A stretch of DNA of 14,717 bases from Chlorobiota bacterium (GTDB lineage Bacteria; Bacteroidota; Bacteroidia; Bacteroidales; JAADGE01): positions 1 through 14,717 of the forward strand of contig JAADEE010000025.1 in assembly GCA_013153575.1 (NCBI GenBank), written 5' to 3'. Every line of letters starts with the position of its first letter. Position 1 is the first letter of the stretch. Below, one piece after another: positions 7,351 to 14,371 of the stretch. A program made the translations under genes and the position numbers. A model generated the notes under the pieces. That model made no database searches and had not been told where the DNA came from. It saw nothing but the letters and a program-made list of their open reading frames with translations.

Positions 7351-7806
7351 ATGAGATTAACAGAAACAATAGATTTTCACATAAAAAAAACATGGCATTC
7401 ATTAACAAAAATGTATAATCGTATAGCATCACAACATGATGCTTCACAAACTGTTGCATATATACTTGTAAATATTGATAAGGAGGGAACACCTGCAACA
7501 ATTATAGCCCAAAGATTGGGGATGGAAGCAACAAGTCTTAGTCGTGTTATAAAAAATATGGAAGAAAGAGAATTGATATTCAAAGAGGTTGATGGGCAAG
7601 ATAAAAGAGTTATGAAAATCTTTTTAACAGATGCCGGAGTTGAAAAACGCAAACTTGTAAAAAAAACACTTATAGACTTTAATAAAAAAGTATTATCAGC
7701 AATACCTAAAGAAGATATGAAAGTTTTTTATAAAGTTATGAATAAAATTAATGAATTAGCAAGTCAAGAAAATATTAATCAGAAATCACAAAGTGGTTTA
7801 AAGTAA
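7351..7806 (+). CDS. MarR-family transcriptional regulator heading the fad operon
   Basis: A 151-residue winged helix-turn-helix protein. The DNA-binding helices span about 46-70 (GTPATIIAQRLGMEATSLSRVI), followed by EERELI and a wing with the MarR signature D81-GQDKR-VMKIFLTDAG (81-96), where D84 and R86 are the typical conserved pair. The N-terminal helix (1-30) and C-terminal helices (97-140) would make the dimer interface. It is the first gene of the beta-oxidation operon, 37 nt ahead of fadN, and its promoter contains palindromic sites. By analogy with other MarR-type fatty-acid regulators, it probably represses the operon and is released by a fatty acid or acyl-CoA. The ligand is not visible in the sequence. 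Confidence 0.88.
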   Translation: MRLTETIDFHIKKTWHSLTKMYNRIASQHDASQTVAYILVNIDKEGTPATIIAQRLGMEATSLSRVIKNMEERELIFKEVDGQDKRVMKIFLTDAGVEKRKLVKKTLIDFNKKVLSAIPKEDMKVFYKVMNKINELASQENINQKSQSGLK

Positions 7807-7843
7807 TTAAATATCCAATAATCATTCATAAATTAAATAAGTT

Positions 7844-10246
7844 ATGACAAGAAGAATAAGAAAAGTAGCAGTTCTAGGTTCCGGAGTAATGGGTTCCGGT
7901 ATAGCTTGTCATTTTGCGAATATAGGTCTTGAAGTTTTACTTCTTGATATTGTTCCTCGTGAATTGACAGATGCTGAAAAAGCAAAAGGACTGACACTTA
8001 ACGACAAAGCAGTACGAAATCGTATTGTAAACGGTGCATTAAAAGCTGCACTAAAATCAAAACCTTCGCCAATTTATAGGCAAGAGTTTGCAAAACGCAT
8101 AACAACAGGTAATTTTGATGATGACCTTAAAGACATTGCAACTTGCGACTGGGTTATAGAGGTAGTTATCGAGCGCCTTGATATAAAGAAGCAAGTTTTT
8201 GCGAATGTTGAGAAATTCCGTAAAAAAGGAACACTTATTACAACTAACACATCAGGAATTTCAATAGAGAAAATGATTGAAGGACGTAGTGAAGATTTCC
8301 AAAAACATTTTTGCGGAACACACTTCTTTAATCCTCCAAGATATCTGAAATTATTCGAAATTATACCTTCAACAAAAACAGATCCTGAGGTTATTGAATT
8401 TTTAGGAGATTACGCTCGTAGATATTTAGGCAAAACAACTGTTCATGCAAAAGATACGCCGGCATTTATAGCCAATCGTATCGGAACATTTTCAATAATG
8501 TACCTTTTCAATAATGTTCAAAATTATGACTTGAATATTACTGAAATTGATAAACTTACAGGAACATTAATCGGTCGTGCAAAATCGGCAACTTTCAGAA
8601 CCGCCGACGTTGTCGGGCTTGATACTTTGGTACATGTTGCTAATGGTATTAGAGAAAGCACAGATGATGAAGGAACCAAATATTTTGCCATTCCTGATTA
8701 TATTCAAAAAATGCTGGATAATAACTGGTTAGGTTCAAAAACAAAAAAAGGTTTTTCAACCAAGGTTATGGTTGACGGCAAAAAAACTTTTCCAACTTTA
8801 GATTTTGCAACAATGGAATATACCGTTGATGCAAAACCAAAATTTAAAGCACTAGAAAAAACCAAAGGTATTGAAGATATAGGAAAACGCATTGCTATTT
8901 TAATGAAAGACGATGGTAAAGTTGGTAATTTTATGCGAGATAGTTTTTATGCACTTTTCTGGTACTCTTCAAATCGTATTCCTGAAATTACCGATGCTGT
9001 TTATAAAGTTGATGATGCTTTAAATGCAGGTTTTGGTTGGAAATTAGGAACATTCACAACTTGGGATGCAGTAGGCGTTGAAGAAACTGTAAAAGCAATG
9101 GAAAAAGCTGGCAGAAAACCTGCTCAATGGGTTTATGACATGCTTGAAAGCGGTGCAAAAACTTTCTATAAAATAGAAGGAGGACGCAAATTATATTATG
9201 ATATTCCTACAAAATCTTACAAAGTAATTCCGGGTAGTGAAGATATTATTTCTCTTGATATTTTACGAGAAACTAATGTTCTTTATAAAAATGAAGAAGC
9301 AACAATCTTCGATATCGGAGATGGTGTTCTTAATGTTGAGTTCCATTCGAAAATGAACGTAATCGGTGGAGGAACATTACAAGCATTAAACAAAGCCATT
9401 GACTTGGCAGAAGCAGATTATAAGGCAGTTGTTATTCATAATGAAGCTGATAATTTCTCTGCAGGAGCAAATGTTGGTATGATTTTCATGATGGCTGTTG
9501 AACAAGAATGGGACGAGTTAAATTACTCAATACAAATGTTCCAAAATACCATGATGCGACTTCGATATTCAGCAATTCCTGTAATATCTTGTCCTCACGG
9601 AATGACATTAGGAGGAGGTTGCGAGCTTTCAATGCACTCTGATAAAGTTATTGCACATGCTGAAACTTACATGGGACTTGTTGAATTTGGTGTTGGAGTA
9701 ATCCCCGGAGGTGGAGGAACAAAAGAATTTGCTTTACGCTTAGGTGATGAAATTCGTGAAGGCGACATTAGAACAAACCAATTCCTTAATCGTTACCTAA
9801 CAATCGGGCAAGCAAAAGTTTCAACTTCAGCTTATGAAGCATTTGATTTAGGTTACTTACGTGAAGGTATTGACGAAGTTATTGTAAGCTCTGTTGACCA
9901 ACTTGCTTATGCAAAAAAAGTTGCTTTGCAAATGGTTGAAAAAGGTTATACACAACCTGCACCACGTAATAATGTTAAAGTTCTTGGTAAAGAAGTTCAT
10001 GGAATTTGGCTTGTAGGTGCTGATAGCTTTACAGTTGGTGGCTACATGAGTGAACACGATAAGTTAATTGCTGAAAAACTTGGTTTTGTAATGTCGGGAG
10101 GTAACATCTCACAAGCAATGTCAGAAGTTTCGGAGAAATACTTATTAAAACTTGAACGCGAAGCATTTATGGAACTTTGTATGCAGAAAAAAACACTTGA
10201 ACGTATGCAGAGTTTGATTACGAAAGGTAAAATACTTAGAAATTGA
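7844..10246 (+). CDS. fadN: FadN-type 3-hydroxyacyl-CoA dehydrogenase / enoyl-CoA hydratase
   Basis: An 800-residue fused enzyme. The N-terminal half is 3-hydroxyacyl-CoA dehydrogenase: a Rossmann NAD site VAVLGSGVMGSGIA (8-21), catalytic H160 in GTHFFNPP, E172 as its partner, and AFIANRIG (207-214). The C-terminal half (about 485-690) is a crotonase: oxyanion segment FSAGA (538-542), LGGGCE with E594, and LVEFGVGVIPGGGGT with E614. Both hydratase glutamates are kept. This domain order is the reverse of E. coli FadB and matches Bacillus FadN (about 789 residues). It catalyses hydration of 2-enoyl-CoA and NAD-dependent oxidation of the 3-hydroxy product. The ketoacyl-CoA product goes to the thiolase FadA. 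The stop codon overlaps the first copy of the heptad repeat array that begins the first S23 cassette. Confidence 0.93.
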   Translation: MTRRIRKVAVLGSGVMGSGIACHFANIGLEVLLLDIVPRELTDAEKAKGLTLNDKAVRNRIVNGALKAALKSKPSPIYRQEFAKRITTGNFDDDLKDIATCDWVIEVVIERLDIKKQVFANVEKFRKKGTLITTNTSGISIEKMIEGRSEDFQKHFCGTHFFNPPRYLKLFEIIPSTKTDPEVIEFLGDYARRYLGKTTVHAKDTPAFIANRIGTFSIMYLFNNVQNYDLNITEIDKLTGTLIGRAKSATFRTADVVGLDTLVHVANGIRESTDDEGTKYFAIPDYIQKMLDNNWLGSKTKKGFSTKVMVDGKKTFPTLDFATMEYTVDAKPKFKALEKTKGIEDIGKRIAILMKDDGKVGNFMRDSFYALFWYSSNRIPEITDAVYKVDDALNAGFGWKLGTFTTWDAVGVEETVKAMEKAGRKPAQWVYDMLESGAKTFYKIEGGRKLYYDIPTKSYKVIPGSEDIISLDILRETNVLYKNEEATIFDIGDGVLNVEFHSKMNVIGGGTLQALNKAIDLAEADYKAVVIHNEADNFSAGANVGMIFMMAVEQEWDELNYSIQMFQNTMMRLRYSAIPVISCPHGMTLGGGCELSMHSDKVIAHAETYMGLVEFGVGVIPGGGGTKEFALRLGDEIREGDIRTNQFLNRYLTIGQAKVSTSAYEAFDLGYLREGIDEVIVSSVDQLAYAKKVALQMVEKGYTQPAPRNNVKVLGKEVHGIWLVGADSFTVGGYMSEHDKLIAEKLGFVMSGGNISQAMSEVSEKYLLKLEREAFMELCMQKKTLERMQSLITKGKILRN

Positions 10247-10274
10247 TTATTGTTTATCGATTATTGTTTATTGA
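10245..10274 (+). repeat. Left heptad array of S23 cassette 1
   Basis: The 13-mer GATTATTGTTTAT occurs at 10245-10257 and 10259-10271 with a period of 14 nt, which reads as four degenerate heptads (GATTATT, GTTTATC, GATTATT, GTTTATT). It starts inside the fadN stop codon. TATTGTTTAT is perfectly complementary to ATAAACAATA at 10651-10660 on the far side of the enclosed gene. Confidence 0.75.
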
Positions 10275-10283
10275 AAATTGTAT

Positions 10284-10640
10284 ATGACAACAAAAGAATT
10301 ATTAAAAAGAACGAAAGATTTTGCACACAGATGTGTTAAGTTATCAGTTGCTTTGCCAAAAACAAAACTTGGCTATCATATACAAGGTCAATTAATCAGA
10401 TGTTCAACATCGGTTGCTGCAAATTACAGAGCAACAGTTATATCTCAATCAAAAAAGAGTTTTATAGCAAAAATAAGTATTGTTGTTGAAGAGATTGACG
10501 AGTCTGCTTTTTGGTTAGAATTCATTATTGATGAGAACTTAATGAAAAAAGATAGAGTCTCTGATTTGCTTAAAGAAGCAGAAGAACTTACATCCATTTT
10601 CATTGCATCAAGAAAAACAGCAAGCAAAAAAACTAAGTAA
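10284..10640 (+). CDS. Four-helix-bundle protein, S23/bAvd-like family (cassette 1)
   Basis: A 118-residue small basic protein. The region GQLIRCSTSVAANYRATVISQSKKSFIAKISIVVEEIDESAFWLE (35-79) matches the four-helix-bundle family known from 23S rRNA intervening sequences: R39, S41, S43, N47, Y48 and R49 in the signature helix, and E70/D72/WLE in the next. The C-terminus is lysine-rich. The family forms helical-bundle oligomers. A nucleic-acid role is suspected from the related Avd protein of diversity-generating retroelements, but is not proven. It lies 37 nt after fadN and 66 nt before fadA, enclosed by complementary heptad arrays. It has no evident metabolic role in beta-oxidation. I chose ATG 10284 over an in-frame TTG at 10278. 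Confidence 0.85.
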   Translation: MTTKELLKRTKDFAHRCVKLSVALPKTKLGYHIQGQLIRCSTSVAANYRATVISQSKKSFIAKISIVVEEIDESAFWLEFIIDENLMKKDRVSDLLKEAEELTSIFIASRKTASKKTK

Positions 10641-10650
10641 ATAGACAAAA

Positions 10651-10692
10651 ATAAACAATAGTCAAAAAATAATCAATAATAAATAATCAATA
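10651..10692 (+). repeat. Right heptad array of S23 cassette 1
   Basis: ATAAACAATA (10651-10660) is complementary to the left array. It is followed by two copies of AATAATCAATA (10668-10678 and 10682-10692), again at a 14-nt period and readable as heptads AATAATC/AATAATA. These match the reverse complement of the left unit at about 11 of 14 positions. The array ends 14 nt before the fadA ATG. Confidence 0.7.
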
Positions 10693-10706
10693 TTAAATTT
10701 AAAAAA

Positions 10707-11876
10707 ATGGAAGCATATATAGTAGGCGGTTACAGGTCAGCAATAGGCAAAGCACCAAGAGGCAAGTTTAGATTTACTCGCCCCGATGATATAGCAGTTG
10801 CCGTTATAAGACACCTAATGAATGATTTTCCGCAAATAGAAAAATCAAGAATTGACGACGTAGTGGTCGGAAATGCGTTCCCTGAAGCCGAAAGCGGTTT
10901 AAATATGGGACGCTTATTATCATTAATGAGTTTAGATACGATAGAAGTTCCCGGTTCAACAATTAATCGATATTGTGCATCAGGATTAGAAACAATAGCA
11001 GTAGCTACGGCTAAAATCCGTGCAGGAATGGCAGATATGATTATTGCAGGAGGAGCAGAAACAATGTCGATGATAGCAATGGGAGGTTGGAGAAGTGTGC
11101 CAAATCCAACAGTTGCAAAAACACACCCTGACTGGTGGCACGGAATGGGCTTAACAGCCGAAGCTGTTGTTACAGAATATAATGTTACACGTGAAGAGCA
11201 AGATGAGTTTTCTTTAAAATCTCACGAAAAAGCATTAAAAGCTCAAGCAGAAGGTAAATTTGATAGTCAAATTGTACCTATTGAAGTTACCGAAGATTAT
11301 TTTGCAGATGGAAAACATCAAACTCGCAAATATACTGTAAATAAAGACGAAGGACCTCGTAAATCAAATATTGAAGGTTTAGCAAGATTAAAACCGGTAT
11401 TCAAACAAGGAGGAAGTGTTACAGCAGGAAACAGTTCTCAAATGTCTGATGGAGCAGCTTTTGTTTTAGTTGTTTCAGAAAAGATTGTAAAAGAATATAA
11501 TCTTACACCAATTGCTCGTTTGGTTGATTATCAAGTTGCCGGTGTTGAACCATATAAAATGGGTATAGGACCAATTGCGGCAATTCCAAAAGTGTTGAAA
11601 CACGCAGGAATGACAATGGATCAAATAGAACAGTTTGAATTAAATGAAGCTTTTGCTTCTCAATCAATTGCAGTTATTAAGGAGTTAGGTTTAAACCCCG
11701 ATATTGTAAATGTAAATGGTGGAGCAATAGCATTAGGTCATCCGCTTGGAGCAACAGGAGCAAAACTTACCGTTCAGCTTATGAATGAAATGAGGTTAAG
11801 AAAACAAAAATATGGAATGGTAACTATGTGTATTGGTACCGGACAAGGTGGTGCAGGGATATTTGAGTTGTTATAG
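10707..11876 (+). CDS. fadA: Acetyl-CoA acyltransferase (3-ketoacyl-CoA thiolase)
   Basis: A 389-residue thiolase of normal family length. The nucleophile is C90 in NRYCASGLE. NEAF (313-316), H345 in GHPLGATGA and C375 in MCIGTGQGGAG are the remaining active-site blocks. It cleaves 3-ketoacyl-CoA with CoA to give acetyl-CoA and a shortened acyl-CoA, completing each beta-oxidation turn. An N-terminal SAIGKAPRGKFRFTRPDDIA is consistent with degradative thiolases, and the fadN/fadE neighbourhood supports a degradative rather than biosynthetic job. It corresponds to fadA of the Bacillus fadNAE operon (about 391 residues). The gene is separated on both sides from its pathway partners by S23 cassettes. 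Confidence 0.92.
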   Translation: MEAYIVGGYRSAIGKAPRGKFRFTRPDDIAVAVIRHLMNDFPQIEKSRIDDVVVGNAFPEAESGLNMGRLLSLMSLDTIEVPGSTINRYCASGLETIAVATAKIRAGMADMIIAGGAETMSMIAMGGWRSVPNPTVAKTHPDWWHGMGLTAEAVVTEYNVTREEQDEFSLKSHEKALKAQAEGKFDSQIVPIEVTEDYFADGKHQTRKYTVNKDEGPRKSNIEGLARLKPVFKQGGSVTAGNSSQMSDGAAFVLVVSEKIVKEYNLTPIARLVDYQVAGVEPYKMGIGPIAAIPKVLKHAGMTMDQIEQFELNEAFASQSIAVIKELGLNPDIVNVNGGAIALGHPLGATGAKLTVQLMNEMRLRKQKYGMVTMCIGTGQGGAGIFELL

Positions 11877-11885
11877 ATGTTAGGC

Positions 11886-11958
11886 ATGAGATATGAGTAT
11901 TGAGATGTGAGACGCTATACCTAAAATCTAAGTACTCACATCTCTAATCTCAATACTA
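11886..11958 (+). repeat. Left heptad arrays and hairpin of S23 cassette 2
   Basis: Three heptads ATATGAG, TATTGAG, ATGTGAG (11891-11911) are followed after 23 nt by CTCACAT, CTCTAAT, CTCAATA (11935-11955). GAGATGTGAG (11902-11911) pairs perfectly with CTCACATCTC (11935-11944), and AGTATT (11896-11901) with AATACT (11952-11957). One heptad is bulged out. The hairpin lies in the 91-nt gap between fadA and the second S23 gene. Confidence 0.8.
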
Positions 11959-11967
11959 AAAAACAAG

Positions 11968-12324
11968 ATGCATAATCTAAAAGAACTATATGTTTGGAAT
12001 AAAGCAATGATTTTAACAATTGAAGTTTATGAAGCAGTTGCAAACTTTCCGATTGATGAAAGGTTTGGGTTAACCTCTCAAATTAAGCGTTCAGCTGTTT
12101 CTATTCCTTCAAATATTGCAGAAGGTGCAGGGAGAAATAATGTGAAAGAATTTATCCATTTTCTAGGTATTTCAAACGGTTCTTCTTTTGAGTTACAAAC
12201 ACAAATAATTCTTGCAAATAAATTAAATCTAATAAGTAAAGAAATTTCAAATTCAATATTAAATAAAATTGATGAAATTCAGAAAATGACTTATGGTTTA
12301 ATAAAAAAGTTAAGAAATAATTAA
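11968..12324 (+). CDS. Four-helix-bundle protein, S23 family (cassette 2)
   Basis: A 118-residue protein of the classic S23 intervening-sequence type. It has LKELYVWNKAMILTIEVYEAV (4-24) as the first helix, FPIDERFGLTSQIKRSAVSIPSNIAEGAGR (27-56) with the signature R41-S42, S45, P47, N49, A51, E52, G53, and FLGISNGSSFELQTQIILA (65-83) with the conserved E75/T78/Q79 segment. It differs clearly from the copy at 10284-10640, which belongs to another branch of the fold, so the two are not a recent local duplication. It lies between fadA and fadE, flanked by heptad arrays. The molecular function is unknown, and no beta-oxidation role is apparent. Confidence 0.9.
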   Translation: MHNLKELYVWNKAMILTIEVYEAVANFPIDERFGLTSQIKRSAVSIPSNIAEGAGRNNVKEFIHFLGISNGSSFELQTQIILANKLNLISKEISNSILNKIDEIQKMTYGLIKKLRNN

Positions 12325-12375
12325 TCTGATTTGAAACAATACTTATAAGATAAATTCAAAAGTCTAAAACTTAAT

Positions 12376-12397
12376 GTCTCAAATCTCAAATCTCAAA
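12376..12397 (+). repeat. Right heptad array of S23 cassette 2
   Basis: Three exact copies of TCTCAAA occupy 12377-12397 and end 3 nt before the fadE ATG. GTCTCAAATCTCAA (12376-12389) is complementary at 13 of 14 positions to TTGAGATGTGAGAC (11900-11913) on the other side of the S23 gene. Confidence 0.8.
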
Positions 12398-12400
12398 AAA

Positions 12401-14185
12401 ATGGAAAATAAAAAAATAATAAAAGGTGGAGAATTCTTAGTAAAAGAAACTTCATTCAAAGATATCTTCATTCCTGAAGAATTTAATGAAGAACAAAACA
12501 TGATGGCACAAATGTGCTATGATTTTGTTGATGCAAAGGTTTTACCAAATATTGATGCTCTTGATAAACATGATAGAGAATTACTATTAAAACTTTTAAA
12601 AGAAGCAGGAGAACAAGGCTTACTTGGAGTTTCTGTTCCTGAAGAATATGAAGGCTTTGGGCAAAATACTGTAACCTCAATGAGAGTTGCAGAAGCAATG
12701 GGAGGCAGTTTTTCATATGTAGTAGCATTTTCTGCTCATACAGGAATTGGAACATTACCTATTCTTTATTACGGAAATGAAGAACAAAAGAAAAAATATT
12801 TACCAAAACTTGCAAGTGGTGAGTATATAGGAGCTTATTGTTTAACAGAGCCGGGTGCAGGATCTGATGCAAATTCAGGAAAATCAAAAGCTATTTTAAG
12901 TGAAGATGGTACATATTACACATTAAATGGTGTGAAAATGTGGATTACAAATGGTGGAATTGCTGATTTACACATAGTTTTTGCAAAAATTAATGATGAT
13001 AAAAATCTTTCAGCATTTATTGTAGAAAGCTCTTGGGATGGAGTAACAATTGGTGCAGATGAAGAGAAAATGGGTATAAGAGGCTCATCAACAGTTCAAG
13101 TTTATTATGAAGATGTAAAAGTGCCTGCAGAGAACCTTCTTGGTGAAAGAAATGAAGGATTTAAAATTGCACTTAACATCTTAAATTTAGGAAGATTAAA
13201 ACTTGGAGGGTCAACTGTTGGAGCATCAAAAGCTGTTGCTACAAGTGCTGTTAAGTACGCAAATGAAAGAAAGCAGTTTAAAACACCTATTTCTCAATTT
13301 GGAGCAATTAAACACAAACTTGCAGAAATGGTAATAAGGACTTTTGCTGCTGAATCTATTATGTATCGTGTGAGCCAAAATGTTGATGATAAAATCCAAG
13401 AACATATTGCAAATGGTATGGATAAAGGTAAAGCATCAATGGAAGGACTTCGTCAATATGCTGTTGAGGCTGCCATTGCAAAAGTTTATGGCTCAGAAAC
13501 ATTAGATTATGTTGTTGATGAGGGTGTTCAAATTTACGGAGGAATGGGATATTCTGCTGAAACTGATGTTGAACGTGCTTATAGAGATGCAAGAATTAAT
13601 CGTATTTTTGAAGGTACCAATGAAATTAACCGTATGGTAATGGTTGGCGAACTTCTTAAAAGAGCTTTTAAAGGTGAGATTGATGTTTTAGGACCTGCAA
13701 TGGAAGTTGGAAAAGAGCTTATGGGTATTCCTGATTTTGGAGATACAACTCAAGATTATTTTGAACTTAAAAAGAAAGCTCTTAAAAATTTCAAAAAAGC
13801 AATTTTAATGGTTGCAGGAGCAGCAGCTCAAAAATATCAAGATAAATTGCAACAAGAGCAAGAGCTTCTGTTTGCAGTTGCAGATATGCTTATGTTAACT
13901 TATGCATCAGAATCTTTTATGCTTCGTGTTGAAAAAATACAAGATATGAAAGGTGAAGATAAAGTAGAACTTCTTAAACTTATGCTTGATGTATATTTTT
14001 ATGATGTTGCTGCAGCAATTAAGAAATTTGGAGATGATGCAGTAAATTCATTTGCTGAAGGTAATGAAAGAATGGGAATGTTAATGGGAATGAAACGTTT
14101 CACTAAAGTTGATGGTGTAAACGTAATTGCAGCAAGACGTAAAATTGCTAATAAGATTATTGAAGATAATAAATACCCATTTTAA
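12401..14185 (+). CDS. fadE: Acyl-CoA dehydrogenase, FadE type
   Basis: A 594-residue acyl-CoA dehydrogenase with a C-terminal extension, the same length as Bacillus FadE. FAD/substrate blocks are YCLTEPGAGSDA (146-157), KMWITNGG (179-186), ERKQFKTPISQFGAIKHKLAEM (289-310) and QIYGGMGYSAETDVERAYRD (377-396). The catalytic base is E404 in RIFEGTNEINR. A long C-terminal domain (about 430-594), as in VLCAD/ACAD9-like enzymes, follows. It performs the first step of beta-oxidation, passing electrons to an electron-transfer flavoprotein not in this window. The frame also has an ATG at 12374, but the nine extra codons are just translated TCTCAAA repeats. The ATG at 12401 gives MENKKIIKGGEFLVKE, the family-like N-terminus. 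Confidence 0.92.
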   Translation: MENKKIIKGGEFLVKETSFKDIFIPEEFNEEQNMMAQMCYDFVDAKVLPNIDALDKHDRELLLKLLKEAGEQGLLGVSVPEEYEGFGQNTVTSMRVAEAMGGSFSYVVAFSAHTGIGTLPILYYGNEEQKKKYLPKLASGEYIGAYCLTEPGAGSDANSGKSKAILSEDGTYYTLNGVKMWITNGGIADLHIVFAKINDDKNLSAFIVESSWDGVTIGADEEKMGIRGSSTVQVYYEDVKVPAENLLGERNEGFKIALNILNLGRLKLGGSTVGASKAVATSAVKYANERKQFKTPISQFGAIKHKLAEMVIRTFAAESIMYRVSQNVDDKIQEHIANGMDKGKASMEGLRQYAVEAAIAKVYGSETLDYVVDEGVQIYGGMGYSAETDVERAYRDARINRIFEGTNEINRMVMVGELLKRAFKGEIDVLGPAMEVGKELMGIPDFGDTTQDYFELKKKALKNFKKAILMVAGAAAQKYQDKLQQEQELLFAVADMLMLTYASESFMLRVEKIQDMKGEDKVELLKLMLDVYFYDVAAAIKKFGDDAVNSFAEGNERMGMLMGMKRFTKVDGVNVIAARRKIANKIIEDNKYPF

Positions 14186-14210
14186 TTTTATTAAAAACTA
14201 TAAATAATAT

Positions 14211-14246
14211 CCTTTGGGTTTTTTAACCTGAAGGGTTTTATTTTAT
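14211..14246 (+). terminator. Intrinsic terminator of the marR-fad operon
   Basis: CCTTTGGGTT (14211-14220) pairs over all 10 positions, two of them G-U, with AACCTGAAGG (14225-14234) around a TTTT loop. A T-rich tail follows. It lies 25 nt after the fadE stop. The rest of the gap to 14371 is A/T-rich with nothing else recognised. Confidence 0.8.
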
Positions 14247-14371
14247 ATGTTACAATAATTTAAGTAAGCTGTTTTTTTAATATATAAGATATTTTATGAT
14301 ATTAACATTTTGATTTTTATTGGTTATAGTTTATAAAACTTTTATTTATAACTTCTTTAAAGCTTTAAAAA

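Noticed and set aside
7274..7652. Two minus-strand ORFs across the marR promoter and gene
   Set aside because: They overlap a clear MarR gene and its consensus promoter, and their peptides resemble nothing known.
10278..10283. TTG start for the first S23 gene
   Set aside because: An ATG two codons later fits the family N-terminus, so the TTG is unnecessary.
10284..12324. S23-like genes as the Avd component of a diversity-generating retroelement
   Set aside because: No reverse transcriptase and no template/variable repeat pair are seen in the window.
10245..12397. Heptad arrays as a CRISPR array
   Set aside because: The units are 7 or 14 nt with no unique spacers of regular length, and no cas genes are present.
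11886..12397. S23 gene as a true 23S rRNA intervening sequence
   Set aside because: The flanks are fadA and fadE, not rRNA. Only the protein family is shared with those intervening sequences.
12483..13592. Minus-strand ORFs inside fadE
   Set aside because: They are antisense frames rich in His, Gln and Leu, an effect of complementing the fadE codons.
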